Shown: positions 23,141-33,242, counted from the first letter of the stretch. The stretch: 42,028 bases of DNA from JBMDXB01 sp048594975 (GCA_048594975.1 JBMDXQ010000049.1:1-42028), one strand, 5' to 3'. Notes: a model not told the origin generated them from the letters alone. A program made the numbers and translations.

Positions 23141-24670
23141 CTGAAACACCTTGTCGATCGGCAGAATCGTGATGTCTCCCTCCGCCACCTTGATCGGCAG
23201 CGCTGCGATGATCTTGTCTTCGGCCAGGAGTGCCGCCGGCCGGTCGCCGGCGTAGGTAATCGACGTCGGTTCACCTGGAACCAGCTTCTTCTTCAACGCC
23301 GCGGCGTCCTGCGTGATGATCACCAGGTACATGTTGTCGTCCTGCAGGTGCTTCCTGACCGCTGCGGTGGCTTGCTCCGCGGTCACCCTGTCGATCGCCC
23401 CCCGCAGCGACTGCAGGTATCCCGGCGCCGGAATCCCGTAGAACGCGTCGTCGATGGCATAGGCGAGACGACGGCCGATCGTCGCTCCCCAGGTGCCCAC
23501 GTAGTTGCGCAGGAACTGCTTCGAGGTCGCCACGTCCTCCGCCGTCATGCCCTTCTCGACCAGCTTCTGCAGCTCGTGCCACGCGGCACGGGTGGCGAAC
23601 AGCGTGCGATCGTGCAGGTTGCCGGGCGCGGTCGACGAAATCGGGCGGATCCAGATCTCGAAGAGGTGGCTCCGGCGTGCCACGTTCACGCGCGGCTGCT
23701 GCGTCGCGAAGCCCGCAGGAAACGCCTCGATGTAGGAGTAGTTGCCGTAGTTCATCCCGCGCGCCTCGCGGATCGTCTGGTACAACCGTCCGGCGGAGTT
23801 CCGGTGCTCGCCGAGATAGGAGTTGGCGACCAGCAGCGGCACGAAATCCGGATGGTTCCGCAGCAGCGCGATCGGGAAGCCCAGCGAGATCGCCGACGCG
23901 TCGGTCTGCTTGTCGACCAGCAGGACCTTGACGCCGGCAGGCGGCTTCGGCGTGGGCGCGCCCACCGTTGCCGTCGGCGGATCGCCGGCGGGGAGGCCAT
24001 CGAGGTCTCGTCGTACGCGCTCCGGGAAGCCCGCAGGATAGCCGCCGCCGATGCCGACGACGACGTTATCGCGCACGTAGTGGCGCCTGTAGAAGCTGCG
24101 CGCGTCGTCCAGCGTGATGGACTGCACGGACGTGACGTAGCCTTCCTCCGGGTGTTCGAATGACGTACCCCGGTACGCCATCCAGTACAGCAGCTGCTTG
24201 CTCAGCTCTTCGTCCCGCGCGTAGCGGCGCGCTCGTTCGAGGTAGTTGAGGCGTTGCGACTTGATCCGGTTGAAGTCCGCTTCGCTGAACGCGGGCGAGA
24301 GCAGCGCGTTCCGGAACAGTGCGTAATAGGCCTCCAGGTTGTCGCGGTGGACGCGCCCGGTGAAGTTCGTCATCTCCTTGTCCACCGACGCGTTGTACCC
24401 GGCCGCGAGCGGATACAGCTTTTCGAGGATTGCGTCCAGCGGGTCCGGGGTCGTGGCCCCGCCGGACACGAGGGCCGCGGTGATCGACGCCAGCCCCTCC
24501 TTGCCCTTCGGGTCGGACGCCGACCCGCTCTTCACCCAGACGCTGAACGCGATGAACGGCGAGCCGCCCTCCGGCAGGGCGATGACGGCGGGCGTGTCGG
24601 CCGCCTTCGTGCCCGTGGTGGCGGCGAGAAGGGCCAGTGTGGCGATGGCGGTCCTGGTGGATGCGCGCAT
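23138..24670 (-). CDS. M16-family peptidase-like protein without the zinc motif (partner subunit)
   Basis: The 510-residue protein carries a signal peptide (ATLALLAATTGTKA). It has the M16 fold with two halves: GGSPFIAFSVWVKSGSASDP...GLASITAALVSGG, and VLLVDKQTDASAISLGFPIA...NYGNYSYIEAF in the C-terminal half. The HxxEH motif expected near residue 60 is absent; the position reads GLASITAAL. It starts 1 nt after the stop of the gene upstream, with GGAGGG as its Shine-Dalgarno, so both are made together. This matches the known active/inactive M16 pairs in which the inactive chain helps hold the peptide. Confidence 0.9.
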   Translation of the reverse strand: MRASTRTAIATLALLAATTGTKAADTPAVIALPEGGSPFIAFSVWVKSGSASDPKGKEGLASITAALVSGGATTPDPLDAILEKLYPLAAGYNASVDKEMTNFTGRVHRDNLEAYYALFRNALLSPAFSEADFNRIKSQRLNYLERARRYARDEELSKQLLYWMAYRGTSFEHPEEGYVTSVQSITLDDARSFYRRHYVRDNVVVGIGGGYPAGFPERVRRDLDGLPAGDPPTATVGAPTPKPPAGVKVLLVDKQTDASAISLGFPIALLRNHPDFVPLLVANSYLGEHRNSAGRLYQTIREARGMNYGNYSYIEAFPAGFATQQPRVNVARRSHLFEIWIRPISSTAPGNLHDRTLFATRAAWHELQKLVEKGMTAEDVATSKQFLRNYVGTWGATIGRRLAYAIDDAFYGIPAPGYLQSLRGAIDRVTAEQATAAVRKHLQDDNMYLVIITQDAAALKKKLVPGEPTSITYAGDRPAALLAEDKIIAALPIKVAEGDITILPIDKVFQ

Positions 24671-24671
24671 G

Positions 24672-26006
<1,335 letters not shown>

Positions 26007-26208
26007 ATGAAACCTCCGGTGCCCTGCGATGAAGACTTCCTTCCATTGTAGGCCGACGAATCCGTGAACGGCGACCTCGACGCTTCCTGATAGACGGGCC
26101 GTTCCCTAGCCATACTGATCGTGTGCTCGGCCGGTCCCGCGAGCATACGACTCGGGACTCGGGCCGGCCGGGCCGCGTCGCTTTCAAGCCGGCCAAGGAA
26201 ACACGGCG

Positions 26209-26435
26209 ATGGCTGACTGCAAACTTCTGAAAGGCTGCCTCTTCTTCAGCGATATGATGCCGGACGACCGCGGACTCCGAGCAATCTACAAGAAAAGCTC
26301 TGTCTCGGCGACAAGACGGCGTGCGCGCGGTACGTCGTGGCCACGACGATCGGCCGCGAGAACGTACCGGCCACCCTGTATCCCAACATGCTCGAACGAG
26401 CGCACGAGATCTTTCGAGGACACCGCTCGTCCTGA
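26209..26435 (+). pseudogene. Small conserved Cys-containing protein, interrupted by a one-base frameshift
   Basis: The first frame gives MADCKLLKGCLFFSDMMPDD...LRAIYKK. The same family continues in another frame as LCLGDKTACARYVVATTIG and RENVPATLYPNMLERAHEIF, up to the TGA at 26433-26435. The break lies in AAGAAAAGCTC at about 26290-26300. One extra A would restore YKKKLCLGDKTACARY and a 75-residue protein. I recognise the pattern CKLLxxCxFFND...YCxGDxxxCARY as a recurrent small bacterial protein of unknown function. AAGGAA lies about 9 nt before the ATG, so the gene looks recently intact. Confidence 0.72.
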
Positions 26436-26693
26436 AACCTCCGCGCGCGGTCCACGACAGCAGCGACGAGAACGAATCCCCCTCCCCGCTCGTAAAGTGC
26501 GATGAGGCTCCCGCCGGTCCGTGTGGCGGCCCCGGGCTCCGCACCGAGTCGCTCCGTAGCTTCTGCCTTCCCGGAAGGCTCTTCCTCGTGTCCTGCCGGA
26601 AGACGAGCGCGCCGATTCCGCACGCATCCACGGCCCGCCACCGCGGCGCGAGCCTGCATCCCGGAGGACCATGAGAGCGCGGCATGGATTGCG

Positions 26694-27353
26694 GTGTTCG
26701 TTCTGTGCGGCGGCGTGCTCCTCGCTGCGGCAGGCGGCGTTGGCTGGAGCATGCACCGCTTCCTCGGGGGGAACGCCGTGTCCACGCCGGCCCTGGCGCA
26801 GAGCGACGCCGAGGCGACGATCCTCCGTGAACTGGCGGACTTGAAGGCGTCGAAGCAGGCCTTCCTTGCCGTTCCCGAAGGCGACGGCCGCGTCCTGCGC
26901 ATGTTCGCCGAATCAATCGGGGCGAAGCACGTCGTCGAGATCGGCACGTCGACCGGTTACTCCGGGCTGTGGCTCTGCCTGGCGCTTCAACAAACCGGGG
27001 GCAGGCTCACGACGTTCGAACTCGACTCGCAGCGTGCGGCGAGCGCCCGCGAGCTGTTTCGCAGGGCTGGCGTCGGGGAACGGGCCACGGTGATCGTCGG
27101 CGACGCGCATCGGCACGTCCGGGATCTGAAGGAGCCGATCGACCTGCTCTTCCTTGACGCCGACAAGGAAGGTTACGTGGACTATGTGCGCGCGCTGCTG
27201 CCGCTGGTGCGCCCGGGCGGCCTCATCGTGGCTCACAACATGATCGATACCAGCGGGTACGTCGAGTATTTGCGGGCGAATCCGGCCCTCGACACCGTTC
27301 TGCTGACGCAGGGCTCCGGACTGGCCGTCACCCTGAAGAAGCGCGGATCCTGA
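26694..27353 (+). CDS. Class I SAM-dependent O-methyltransferase (family 3) with N-terminal membrane/signal segment
   Basis: The fold is that of catechol/caffeoyl-CoA O-methyltransferases: SAM motif VVEIGTSTGYSGLWL, the acidic motif TFELDSQRA, DLLFLDADKEGYVDYV with the metal/catalytic Asp, and RPGGLIVAHNMID. A hydrophobic N-terminus (VFVLCGGVLLAAAGGVGWSM) and an ALAQ sequence suggest a signal peptide or anchor. The start is uncertain. GTG at 26694 keeps the hydrophobic segment, but the best ribosome site is GGAGGACC-ATG at 26671, which is out of frame by two bases at GAGCGCGGC. Losing one GC there would give MRAAWIAVFVLCGG, a better signal peptide. The substrate is unknown. Confidence 0.85.
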   Translation: MFVLCGGVLLAAAGGVGWSMHRFLGGNAVSTPALAQSDAEATILRELADLKASKQAFLAVPEGDGRVLRMFAESIGAKHVVEIGTSTGYSGLWLCLALQQTGGRLTTFELDSQRAASARELFRRAGVGERATVIVGDAHRHVRDLKEPIDLLFLDADKEGYVDYVRALLPLVRPGGLIVAHNMIDTSGYVEYLRANPALDTVLLTQGSGLAVTLKKRGS

Positions 27354-27369
27354 GAAGGCGCACCGACGC

Positions 27370-29370
27370 TTACCGCTTCGGCACCGCGATCCGTGGCAGC
27401 GCCGGCACCTGCATCCCATCACCCAGGTAGAACCCCGGGTGCGGCGGCTGGTTGTAACCCACGTTCTGCCAGGCAATCGCCAGGCGGTAGGTACGGTCGT
27501 GCATGGGCGTCACGAGGCGGTTGGCGGCGGGGATGGTTGTCGTGTAGATGCGCAGCGACGCGTTGTCGGCCGACCGCCAGACGACTTCCTCGCGCCAGTC
27601 CCCGAAGAGGTCCGCTGACAGCGAAGGGGTGGCCTTGCCGCCGTTGTTGGCCAGGGTGCCCTCTGCCGTCAGCAGGCGATTGAGCGATGCGCTGGCCGGA
27701 TCCCACTTGGCGACCCAATTGCGATCGAGAAGTTCCCGAACTAGATCCGCATCCCACCACACGGCGAAGTTCGATGACGCGGGAGCGTCCGAGATGCGCT
27801 TCCCACGAACGTCGAGGAGGCCGGTTGGGGCGTCGGTCCAGAACTCCGCGCCGCGGTAGCGCGGGTCGATGTCGGCCGCGAGACCGCGGCCGACGTCGAC
27901 GCCGGGCAGCAGCCCCCAGATGATCTCCCCGGCGCGCGCGTCGTACAGTGTCAGCCCCGGCGTGCCGAGCTTGACGGTATCGTCCTCGTTCTCGTGGATG
28001 CCGAACACCTCGAGCCCTGGTCGCGCCGGGTCGAGGTCGCCGACGTGGAGCGCGTCGCCATGCCGGAGCCCGGTCGAGAACAGGCCCTTGCCCTGGTCGT
28101 CCACGACCATCGACCCATAGATGATCTCGTCACGCCCGTCTGCGTCCACGTCCGCGACCGAGAGGCTGTGGTTGCCCTGGCCCGAGAAGGGCGAGGCGGC
28201 GGGATTCGGGTAAGGCGGCGGCGTGCTGCCGGAGTCGAAGACCCAGCGCGTGGCCAGTTTCCCGCCCCGCCAGTCCCACGCGGCCAGCACCGTCCGGCCG
28301 TAGTAGCCGCGCGCCATCACCACGCTCGGCAACCGGCCGTCGAGGTAGGCCGCGCCGGCGAGAAACCGATCGACCCGGTTGCCCGTCGCGTCGTTCCTGC
28401 CGTTTCCCCCGATTCCGCCCCACCCGTCCAGCGGCTCGCGCGCGGGTATGTACTCGGCGGTCGCCAGGGCGGCGCCGGTGAGGCCGTCGAAGATCGTGAG
28501 GTACTCGGGCCCCGCGAGGATCTTGCCGTAGCGCAGGTCCGCGGTGCTGGTCACGCGCACGCCGTCGGTAGCGTCGACGAGCGATCGATAGTCCTTGGAG
28601 CCGTCCCCCAGCACCGTGCCACGCCCGTCGACGGTGCCGTCCGCCGTCTTGCAGGCGACTTCCGCGCGCCCGTCGGCGTCCAGGTCGTAGACGATGAACT
28701 GCGTGTAGTGCGCGCCGGCGCGGATATTCCGGCCGAGATCGATGCGCCACAGGTGTGTGCCATCCAGCCGGTAGGCGTCGAGGAGCACCGTGCCGGTGAC
28801 GCCGGCGGACGCAGTGTCACGCGAGTTCGACGGATCCCACTTCAGCACGATTTCGTACTCGCCGTCGCCGTCGAGATCGGCCGCGCTGGCGTCGTTGGCG
28901 TTGTAGCTGTAGGTCCCGAGCGTCCCCGACGGCGCCGACACCTTGCCGTCCGGCGGCTTCTGAAGCGTGACGGTCAGGTACTGCCGGACCGGCGCGTTGG
29001 CCGGGAGCACGAACGGCCTGGCCGGATCCAATTCCCGTCCGCCGGAAACTGCGCGGACCGTGTAGGTGTTCGCCACCGTCGGATCGATGCTCGCGTCCAC
29101 GAAATCGGTCGTCTCTGTCAGCGGGCCGGTGTTCAGCCGGATCGGCGTGCGTTCTCCGGCGGCGCGATACAGGTTGAACGCGACGCCGGTCGGGTCGGTT
29201 GCGAGCAGCCGCCAGCTGACGTAGGCGGACGTCTCGCCGCTGCGCACGACGACGATGCCGCGACCGAGGTTCTCCATCACGGGCTGCGCCACGATCGTGG
29301 CCGGGCGCGTGAGGCAGAACGCGAGGGCGCCCATCATCCACAGTCGTCGCTTCAACTCGCTCTTGCTCAT
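27370..29370 (-). CDS. Secreted rhamnogalacturonan lyase, polysaccharide lyase family 11
   Basis: This 666-residue enzyme of the YesW/YesX type cuts the rhamnogalacturonan I backbone of pectin by beta-elimination. The signal peptide ends near PATIVAQ. After an N-terminal fibronectin-like part (YVSWRLLATDPTGVAFNLYR) comes an eight-bladed propeller with many calcium loops: ASAADLDGDGEYEIVLKWD, VYDLDADGRAEVACKTADG, LSVADVDADGRDEIIYG and LFGDWREEVVWR. The C-terminus YNQPPHPGFYLGD is the family signature. Its ATG overlaps the stop of the GH28 relic (ATGA), so it was once the second gene of a pectin operon. How it is transcribed now is unclear. Confidence 0.93.
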   Translation of the reverse strand: MSKSELKRRLWMMGALAFCLTRPATIVAQPVMENLGRGIVVVRSGETSAYVSWRLLATDPTGVAFNLYRAAGERTPIRLNTGPLTETTDFVDASIDPTVANTYTVRAVSGGRELDPARPFVLPANAPVRQYLTVTLQKPPDGKVSAPSGTLGTYSYNANDASAADLDGDGEYEIVLKWDPSNSRDTASAGVTGTVLLDAYRLDGTHLWRIDLGRNIRAGAHYTQFIVYDLDADGRAEVACKTADGTVDGRGTVLGDGSKDYRSLVDATDGVRVTSTADLRYGKILAGPEYLTIFDGLTGAALATAEYIPAREPLDGWGGIGGNGRNDATGNRVDRFLAGAAYLDGRLPSVVMARGYYGRTVLAAWDWRGGKLATRWVFDSGSTPPPYPNPAASPFSGQGNHSLSVADVDADGRDEIIYGSMVVDDQGKGLFSTGLRHGDALHVGDLDPARPGLEVFGIHENEDDTVKLGTPGLTLYDARAGEIIWGLLPGVDVGRGLAADIDPRYRGAEFWTDAPTGLLDVRGKRISDAPASSNFAVWWDADLVRELLDRNWVAKWDPASASLNRLLTAEGTLANNGGKATPSLSADLFGDWREEVVWRSADNASLRIYTTTIPAANRLVTPMHDRTYRLAIAWQNVGYNQPPHPGFYLGDGMQVPALPRIAVPKR

Positions 29371-29650
29371 CGGCGTGGTTCCGGCAGCGCACCGGCAGCA
29401 ATGTGCGCGTGGCGGCCGTCCGCCACGCCCGCGACGTTCAGCACCGTGAGATCCGAGACGTCGCGCATCACGGCGAAGGGCGCGGCGTCCTCCCGCTGCG
29501 CCTCCACGTGGTCCAGCAGCATCGTTCGCACATCCTGCAGCACCATCGGGGGCCGGCGATCCGACGTCATCGTGGACAGCACGACGTCGCGCATGGTGAT
29601 GCTGCGGGCATGTCGCACGTAGAAGCCGAAGGCGCGCAGTGTACGGAGGG
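29367..29650 (-). pseudogene. C-terminal remnant of a GH28 polygalacturonase-like gene
   Basis: The last 90 or so residues of a beta-helix pectinase remain: AFGFYVRHARSITMRDVVLS, SDRRPPMVLQDVRTMLLDHV, then FAVMRDVSDLTVLNVAG. GH28 proteins end with this FYVRHxxxLxxxDV / RPAxVxxDV pattern. The catalytic N-terminal 350 residues are gone; upstream at about 29630-29740 is unrelated sequence and the end of the vWA gene. The stop overlaps the start of the PL11 gene. Confidence 0.72.
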
Positions 29651-29742
29651 CGTTGGAGAAGATCACACGTGATCCTGCCCTCCTGAGAGTCCGGTTGTCG
29701 TCCTGCTGACGCGCCACTCGCTCGCAGCGGGATGACCGGCCT

Positions 29743-32124
29743 TCACCGGCCCGGTCCCTGTTCGGACAGAAACCGCCTCGCCGCGTCGATCCACGTCCAG
29801 CCGTCGGGTGGCACGGCCGCCACGTTGTCGATCCACTCGCGCGCCTTCGCGGCGAGCATCTGCCACTCGACCGCGACGCTGCCGGCGTGCTCGTGCAGCC
29901 ACGCGAGGGCGAGCGCCGTCGCCCACGCGCGGAGGGCATCGGCGCGCGAGCCCGACGAGCCGTCGAGCGCGGCTTCGAGTTCGGCAAGACTGCGGCCGAG
30001 AATCGCTCCGAGTTCTGGAGTGAGCTCCCAGGACCCGTCGGCCTTCTGCAGCCTCACCAGCGCGTCCATCTCGGCCGGCGGCGCAGACGCGAGCCTCAGT
30101 TCGGGACGGACGCGCCCCGCGTACCGGACGGGACCAAGCGCCTCGGGAACGGGCGCGCGGACGCCGAACGACAAGCCTGCCGCCCTGAGTCGGGAGGGCT
30201 CGGCGTACAACATGACGCCTGCTTCGGCTGGCTGGCTGGCAGTATCCAGCCTGTCGCAGTGCCGCATCGATGCCACGGACCAGTCCGCCACGGCGCGCCA
30301 TGCACGGCGCTCGAGCCCGCCCCACCCGCTCGTCAGCGCCACCGGCACGCGTCGGAGCTGGACATCGCCCTGCACCGGCGTCTCACGGCGCTCGATGGCG
30401 ACGAACGAGGTCTCCCGCGAGATCAGGCCGTATCGGATGCCCAGGTCGACGATCTCGTGTCGGGCACCGCTCTGTTTCCGCTCCATCTGGCGCGAGCCGC
30501 GCGCGTTCAGCCACTCTCCGCCTTCTTCGAGCTCGCGGATCCGGGCACGGGCCGCCAGCGTCGCGACCACCCGCCCGGACGCGCACGGCACGGCATCGAG
30601 GGGAACGTCGAACATAACGGGCCCAGACGACGTCGAGCCCGACATGCGGACCGCCCTCGGCGTGCCGCCCGTCGCGAAGCCGTAGACGAGCAGTCGGCTG
30701 CCAGCGAACACCGGCGGTACCTGCGCAGGTGACTGGACGACCCGGCTGCCGATCCACTCGAGCGCGACGTCGGTCAACGCGGGCGACAGGAGGCGGCCGA
30801 ACAGGCGGACGACCTTCGGTTCGACCCGCTCGCCGGGGGAGATGAACTCGGCGCAGCCGCGTCCCGCGCGTGCCATGCCACGCACCAGGTGCCTGCTCGC
30901 TCCGGCGCCGATCCCGAGCGTGAAGAGGCGCGCGGTTGCGGCGTGCTCTTTCACCAGTGCGAGGACGGCATCGGTGTTCGTCACCTCGCCGTCGGTGAGC
31001 ACCACGAGCTGGCGCGCGAGCGTGCCGTGCCGGGGCTGTTCGAGCGCGAACCGCAGGGCGGACAGGATCTCCGTCCCGCCGAGGTCGGCGCGAAGCGCTG
31101 CCGCGTGCGCGCTGGCCTCGGTCAGGCTCGCCTGATCGTAGGCGCGGCTCTCCGGGAAAAGCGGCTCGCAGCAGGAGCCGAACCCGATGATGTTGAACCG
31201 GCAGCCCGGGATCATCGAGCGCAGGCACAGCTGCAGTGCCTTGCGCACCTCCTCGATCGAGGTGCCCTCCATCGATCCGGAGCGGTCGATTACGAAGAGA
31301 ACCTCGGCCGGCGACGGCTCCCTGCTGAACTGCGGAACGAAGGCCACGGCCACGGCCTCGCCCCCATCGTCTGTGCGTTCGATCCACGCCTGCGGCGATC
31401 CCGCGCCGGCCGCATCCACGGCCAGGACGAAATCGCGATCCAGCGCCGCCCGCGCCTGCGCGAGCGTGACGGTCGCGCTGCCATCGCCGAGCGCGATTGA
31501 AACGGAGTGCGAAGGAGACTCGACGCTGGTGATACCGCCGGGCATCGAGAGGCGCACCTTCAGCTCAAGGCCGTAAGGGACCTGCCATGCCACAGGCGGG
31601 TTCAGCGCCTCGGAATCGGGGCGGCCCGTGCCGGTCCGATCCTCGGCCGGCGCGTATCGCGGTGACACCGTTGTCGGAATCACGAACCGCAGCCGGCCGC
31701 CGTCGATCTCCAGTTCCGTGACGTAGGTGATGCGGACGAGCACGTCCTTACCGGGTGGCAGGTTGCCGACGCTGGCCTGGAAGACGTCCGGCCGCTCCTC
31801 GTCCAGGAGGAACGCGCCGTGTCCGTCCTCCATCGCCTGGTCATACTCCTCGAACGCCTGGTCGCGCTCGCGCACCTCGCCGACGACGAGCGTGCCGTCC
31901 ACGATCGCCTCGAAGCCGCACACCGCCGCCCCGTCGTCGACCGGGAACACGTAGACGGCTTCGATGGGGCTGTCTTCGCGGTTCTCGTAGCGATGGGCGA
32001 CCGCGACCTTCGCACAGGGCCCCGAAATCTCGGCGTCGATCGAGACGCCGGTGAGCGGCACCGGCGCGACGGCGCCCTCGCGGGTGAACAGGCCGGCGTT
32101 CGCGAGACTCGATGTATCAGTCAT
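29743..32124 (-). CDS. VIT and von Willebrand factor A domain protein
   Basis: The protein has 793 residues and no signal peptide or membrane segment. The VIT domain covers about 10-145 (SIDAEISGPCAKVAVAHRYE, AVYVFPVDDGAAVCGFEA, GNLPPGKDVLVRITYV). The vWA domain covers about 275-450, with a full MIDAS site: DRSGSM, the Thr of LGGTEIL and the Asp of LTDGEV. A helical C-terminal region ends with LVRLQKADGSWELTPELGAIL, as in inter-alpha-trypsin-inhibitor-like bacterial proteins. The family's role in bacteria is unknown; a metal-dependent protein-binding scaffold is likely. Its start overlaps the end of the MerR gene by 8 nt, so the regulator and this protein are one unit. Confidence 0.92.
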   Translation of the reverse strand: MTDTSSLANAGLFTREGAVAPVPLTGVSIDAEISGPCAKVAVAHRYENREDSPIEAVYVFPVDDGAAVCGFEAIVDGTLVVGEVRERDQAFEEYDQAMEDGHGAFLLDEERPDVFQASVGNLPPGKDVLVRITYVTELEIDGGRLRFVIPTTVSPRYAPAEDRTGTGRPDSEALNPPVAWQVPYGLELKVRLSMPGGITSVESPSHSVSIALGDGSATVTLAQARAALDRDFVLAVDAAGAGSPQAWIERTDDGGEAVAVAFVPQFSREPSPAEVLFVIDRSGSMEGTSIEEVRKALQLCLRSMIPGCRFNIIGFGSCCEPLFPESRAYDQASLTEASAHAAALRADLGGTEILSALRFALEQPRHGTLARQLVVLTDGEVTNTDAVLALVKEHAATARLFTLGIGAGASRHLVRGMARAGRGCAEFISPGERVEPKVVRLFGRLLSPALTDVALEWIGSRVVQSPAQVPPVFAGSRLLVYGFATGGTPRAVRMSGSTSSGPVMFDVPLDAVPCASGRVVATLAARARIRELEEGGEWLNARGSRQMERKQSGARHEIVDLGIRYGLISRETSFVAIERRETPVQGDVQLRRVPVALTSGWGGLERRAWRAVADWSVASMRHCDRLDTASQPAEAGVMLYAEPSRLRAAGLSFGVRAPVPEALGPVRYAGRVRPELRLASAPPAEMDALVRLQKADGSWELTPELGAILGRSLAELEAALDGSSGSRADALRAWATALALAWLHEHAGSVAVEWQMLAAKAREWIDNVAAVPPDGWTWIDAARRFLSEQGPGR

Positions 32125-32521
32125 GACTGTCCTCTTTGTTGTTCCACCAGGCGGCGAACTGCTCGATCTTCGCCGGTGACGGCATCCGGACGCCGCTGGC
32201 CACGTGCAGCTCCACCCCGGGCGCCAGCGTGACGCGGCGCCAGAGCTCGCGCGGCAACAGCTGGTCCTCGACCGGCGGCTGGACCGGGCGGTTACCGCGC
32301 TTCCCGGGCGCGCGGCGGATCTCGTCCAGCGTGCGCCCGGCCTCCTGCATCGCCTTGACGCGGAGAAGCTGGTGGAGATGCTCGCCCGTGTAGTGATTGC
32401 CGCGCCCCACGCCGAGCGGCGGCGGGATCAAGCCCTCCTGCACGTAGTACCGCACCGTTCGCCTCGAGACGCCGCCGAGCGTCGCCAGCTCGCCGATCGC
32501 GTACCGTGCTTCCGTCTGCAT
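32117..32521 (-). CDS. MerR-family transcriptional regulator
   Basis: The protein has 134 residues. The winged-helix MerR DNA-binding domain occupies 7-75: YAIGELATLGGVSRRTVRYY, GLIPPPLG, and HLHQLLRVKAMQEAGRTLDEI. The C-terminal part (PRELWRRVTLAPGVELHVAS) is short and has no Cys pair, so a metal effector is not indicated. It overlaps the VIT/vWA gene and probably controls both genes through the promoter at 32530-32566. AGG lies a few nt upstream of the ATG. Confidence 0.92.
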   Translation of the reverse strand: MQTEARYAIGELATLGGVSRRTVRYYVQEGLIPPPLGVGRGNHYTGEHLHQLLRVKAMQEAGRTLDEIRRAPGKRGNRPVQPPVEDQLLPRELWRRVTLAPGVELHVASGVRMPSPAKIEQFAAWWNNKEDSHD

Positions 32522-32530
32522 CCTGATCGC

Positions 32531-32566
32531 ATTATACGACAGTTACTGTCACATTATCAACTGACA
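32531..32566 (-). promoter_or_regulatory. MerR-type promoter with palindromic operator in the spacer
   Basis: On the minus strand, TTGATA (-35, 32555-32560) and TATAAT (-10, 32531-32536) are 18 nt apart. The spacer holds the perfect palindrome GACAGTAACTGTC (32538-32550). A second pair, TGTCA/TGACA (32562-32566 and 32547-32551), surrounds the -35. A dyad placed in a long spacer is the hallmark of MerR-family control. Confidence 0.75.
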
Positions 32567-32674
32567 CATTTCAGGCCGGAGGGCTGCAACGCCACGCCAA
32601 GCGCCGGCACCGCGGGATTGCCGCCTGAACGCCAGGGATCGCTCCCTCAGGTCGCTTTTGCGTCACGAAACGTG

Positions 32675-32680
32675 TATGAT
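32675..32680 (+). promoter_or_regulatory. Likely -10 box TATGAT of the RRM gene
   Basis: TATGAT lies about 170 nt before the start codon, which would give a leader of about 160 nt. No clear -35 is seen. Confidence 0.4.
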
Positions 32681-32812
32681 TGGTGGGTCAGTTGGAAGAC
32701 AGCCTCGCTGTAGCCCGCGCCAAGAGCCGAATCGAGTCCTGCACAGTCTCGCTTCTCCCCTCAACGTGATCGCTTAGCACAGCCGAATCCAGCCACAACA
32801 CCTTGTCGGAAT

Positions 32813-32830
32813 GCTCCGCACTGTCGGAGC
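32813..32830 (+). promoter_or_regulatory. Hairpin in the RRM-gene leader next to the ribosome site
   Basis: A perfect 6-bp stem GCTCCG/CGGAGC with a 6-nt loop is followed at once by GGAAGTGAG, then the ATG at 32847. The hairpin could shape translation; the effect is inference. Confidence 0.4.
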
Positions 32831-32846
32831 GGAAGTGAGAACACAG

Positions 32847-33158
32847 ATGGCGAGAAAACTCTACGTCGGCAACCTCCCGTACGACACGACCGAACAGGAT
32901 CTTCAGACCCTGTTCGCGAGCGCCGGAACCGTCGAAACCGTGAACGTCATGCGCGACATGGCCACTGGCCGCGCGCGCGGCTTCGGGTTCGTCGAGATGG
33001 GAACGGACGAGGAAGCGCAGCGGGCGATCAGCCTGTTGAACGAGAAGGCTTTCGGCGGCCGCAACCTGACGGTCAACGAGGCGCGTCCGAAGGCCACCTC
33101 CGGTGGATTCGGCGCGGGCGGCGGCCACGGCCGGCGGCGCTCCGAACCGCGCTGGTAA
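32847..33158 (+). CDS. RNA-binding protein with one RRM domain
   Basis: The protein has 103 residues. RNP2 is KLYVGNLPY (4-12) and RNP1 is RGFGFVEM (44-51); both aromatic RNA-stacking positions are kept. A short Gly/Arg tail (SGGFGAGGGHGRRRSEPRW) follows, as in the cyanobacterial and proteobacterial Rbp family. Those proteins are abundant, often cold-induced and bind single-stranded RNA. The start at 32847 follows the conserved domain boundary. A strong terminator follows at 33197-33232, so it is a single-gene transcript. Confidence 0.94.
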   Translation: MARKLYVGNLPYDTTEQDLQTLFASAGTVETVNVMRDMATGRARGFGFVEMGTDEEAQRAISLLNEKAFGGRNLTVNEARPKATSGGFGAGGGHGRRRSEPRW

Positions 33159-33196
33159 GCATCTGTCAGGCGGGGCCAATCCCCGGCGGGCAGGAA

Positions 33197-33232
33197 GGGG
33201 CGACCTCCACGGAGACGTCGCACCTTTTTTTT
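33197..33232 (+). terminator. Rho-independent terminator of the RRM gene
   Basis: GGGGCGAC pairs with GTCGCACC (one mismatch), with extra pairing inside the loop, and is followed by eight T residues at 33225-33232. Confidence 0.85.
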
Positions 33233-33242
33233 CTGACGGCGG

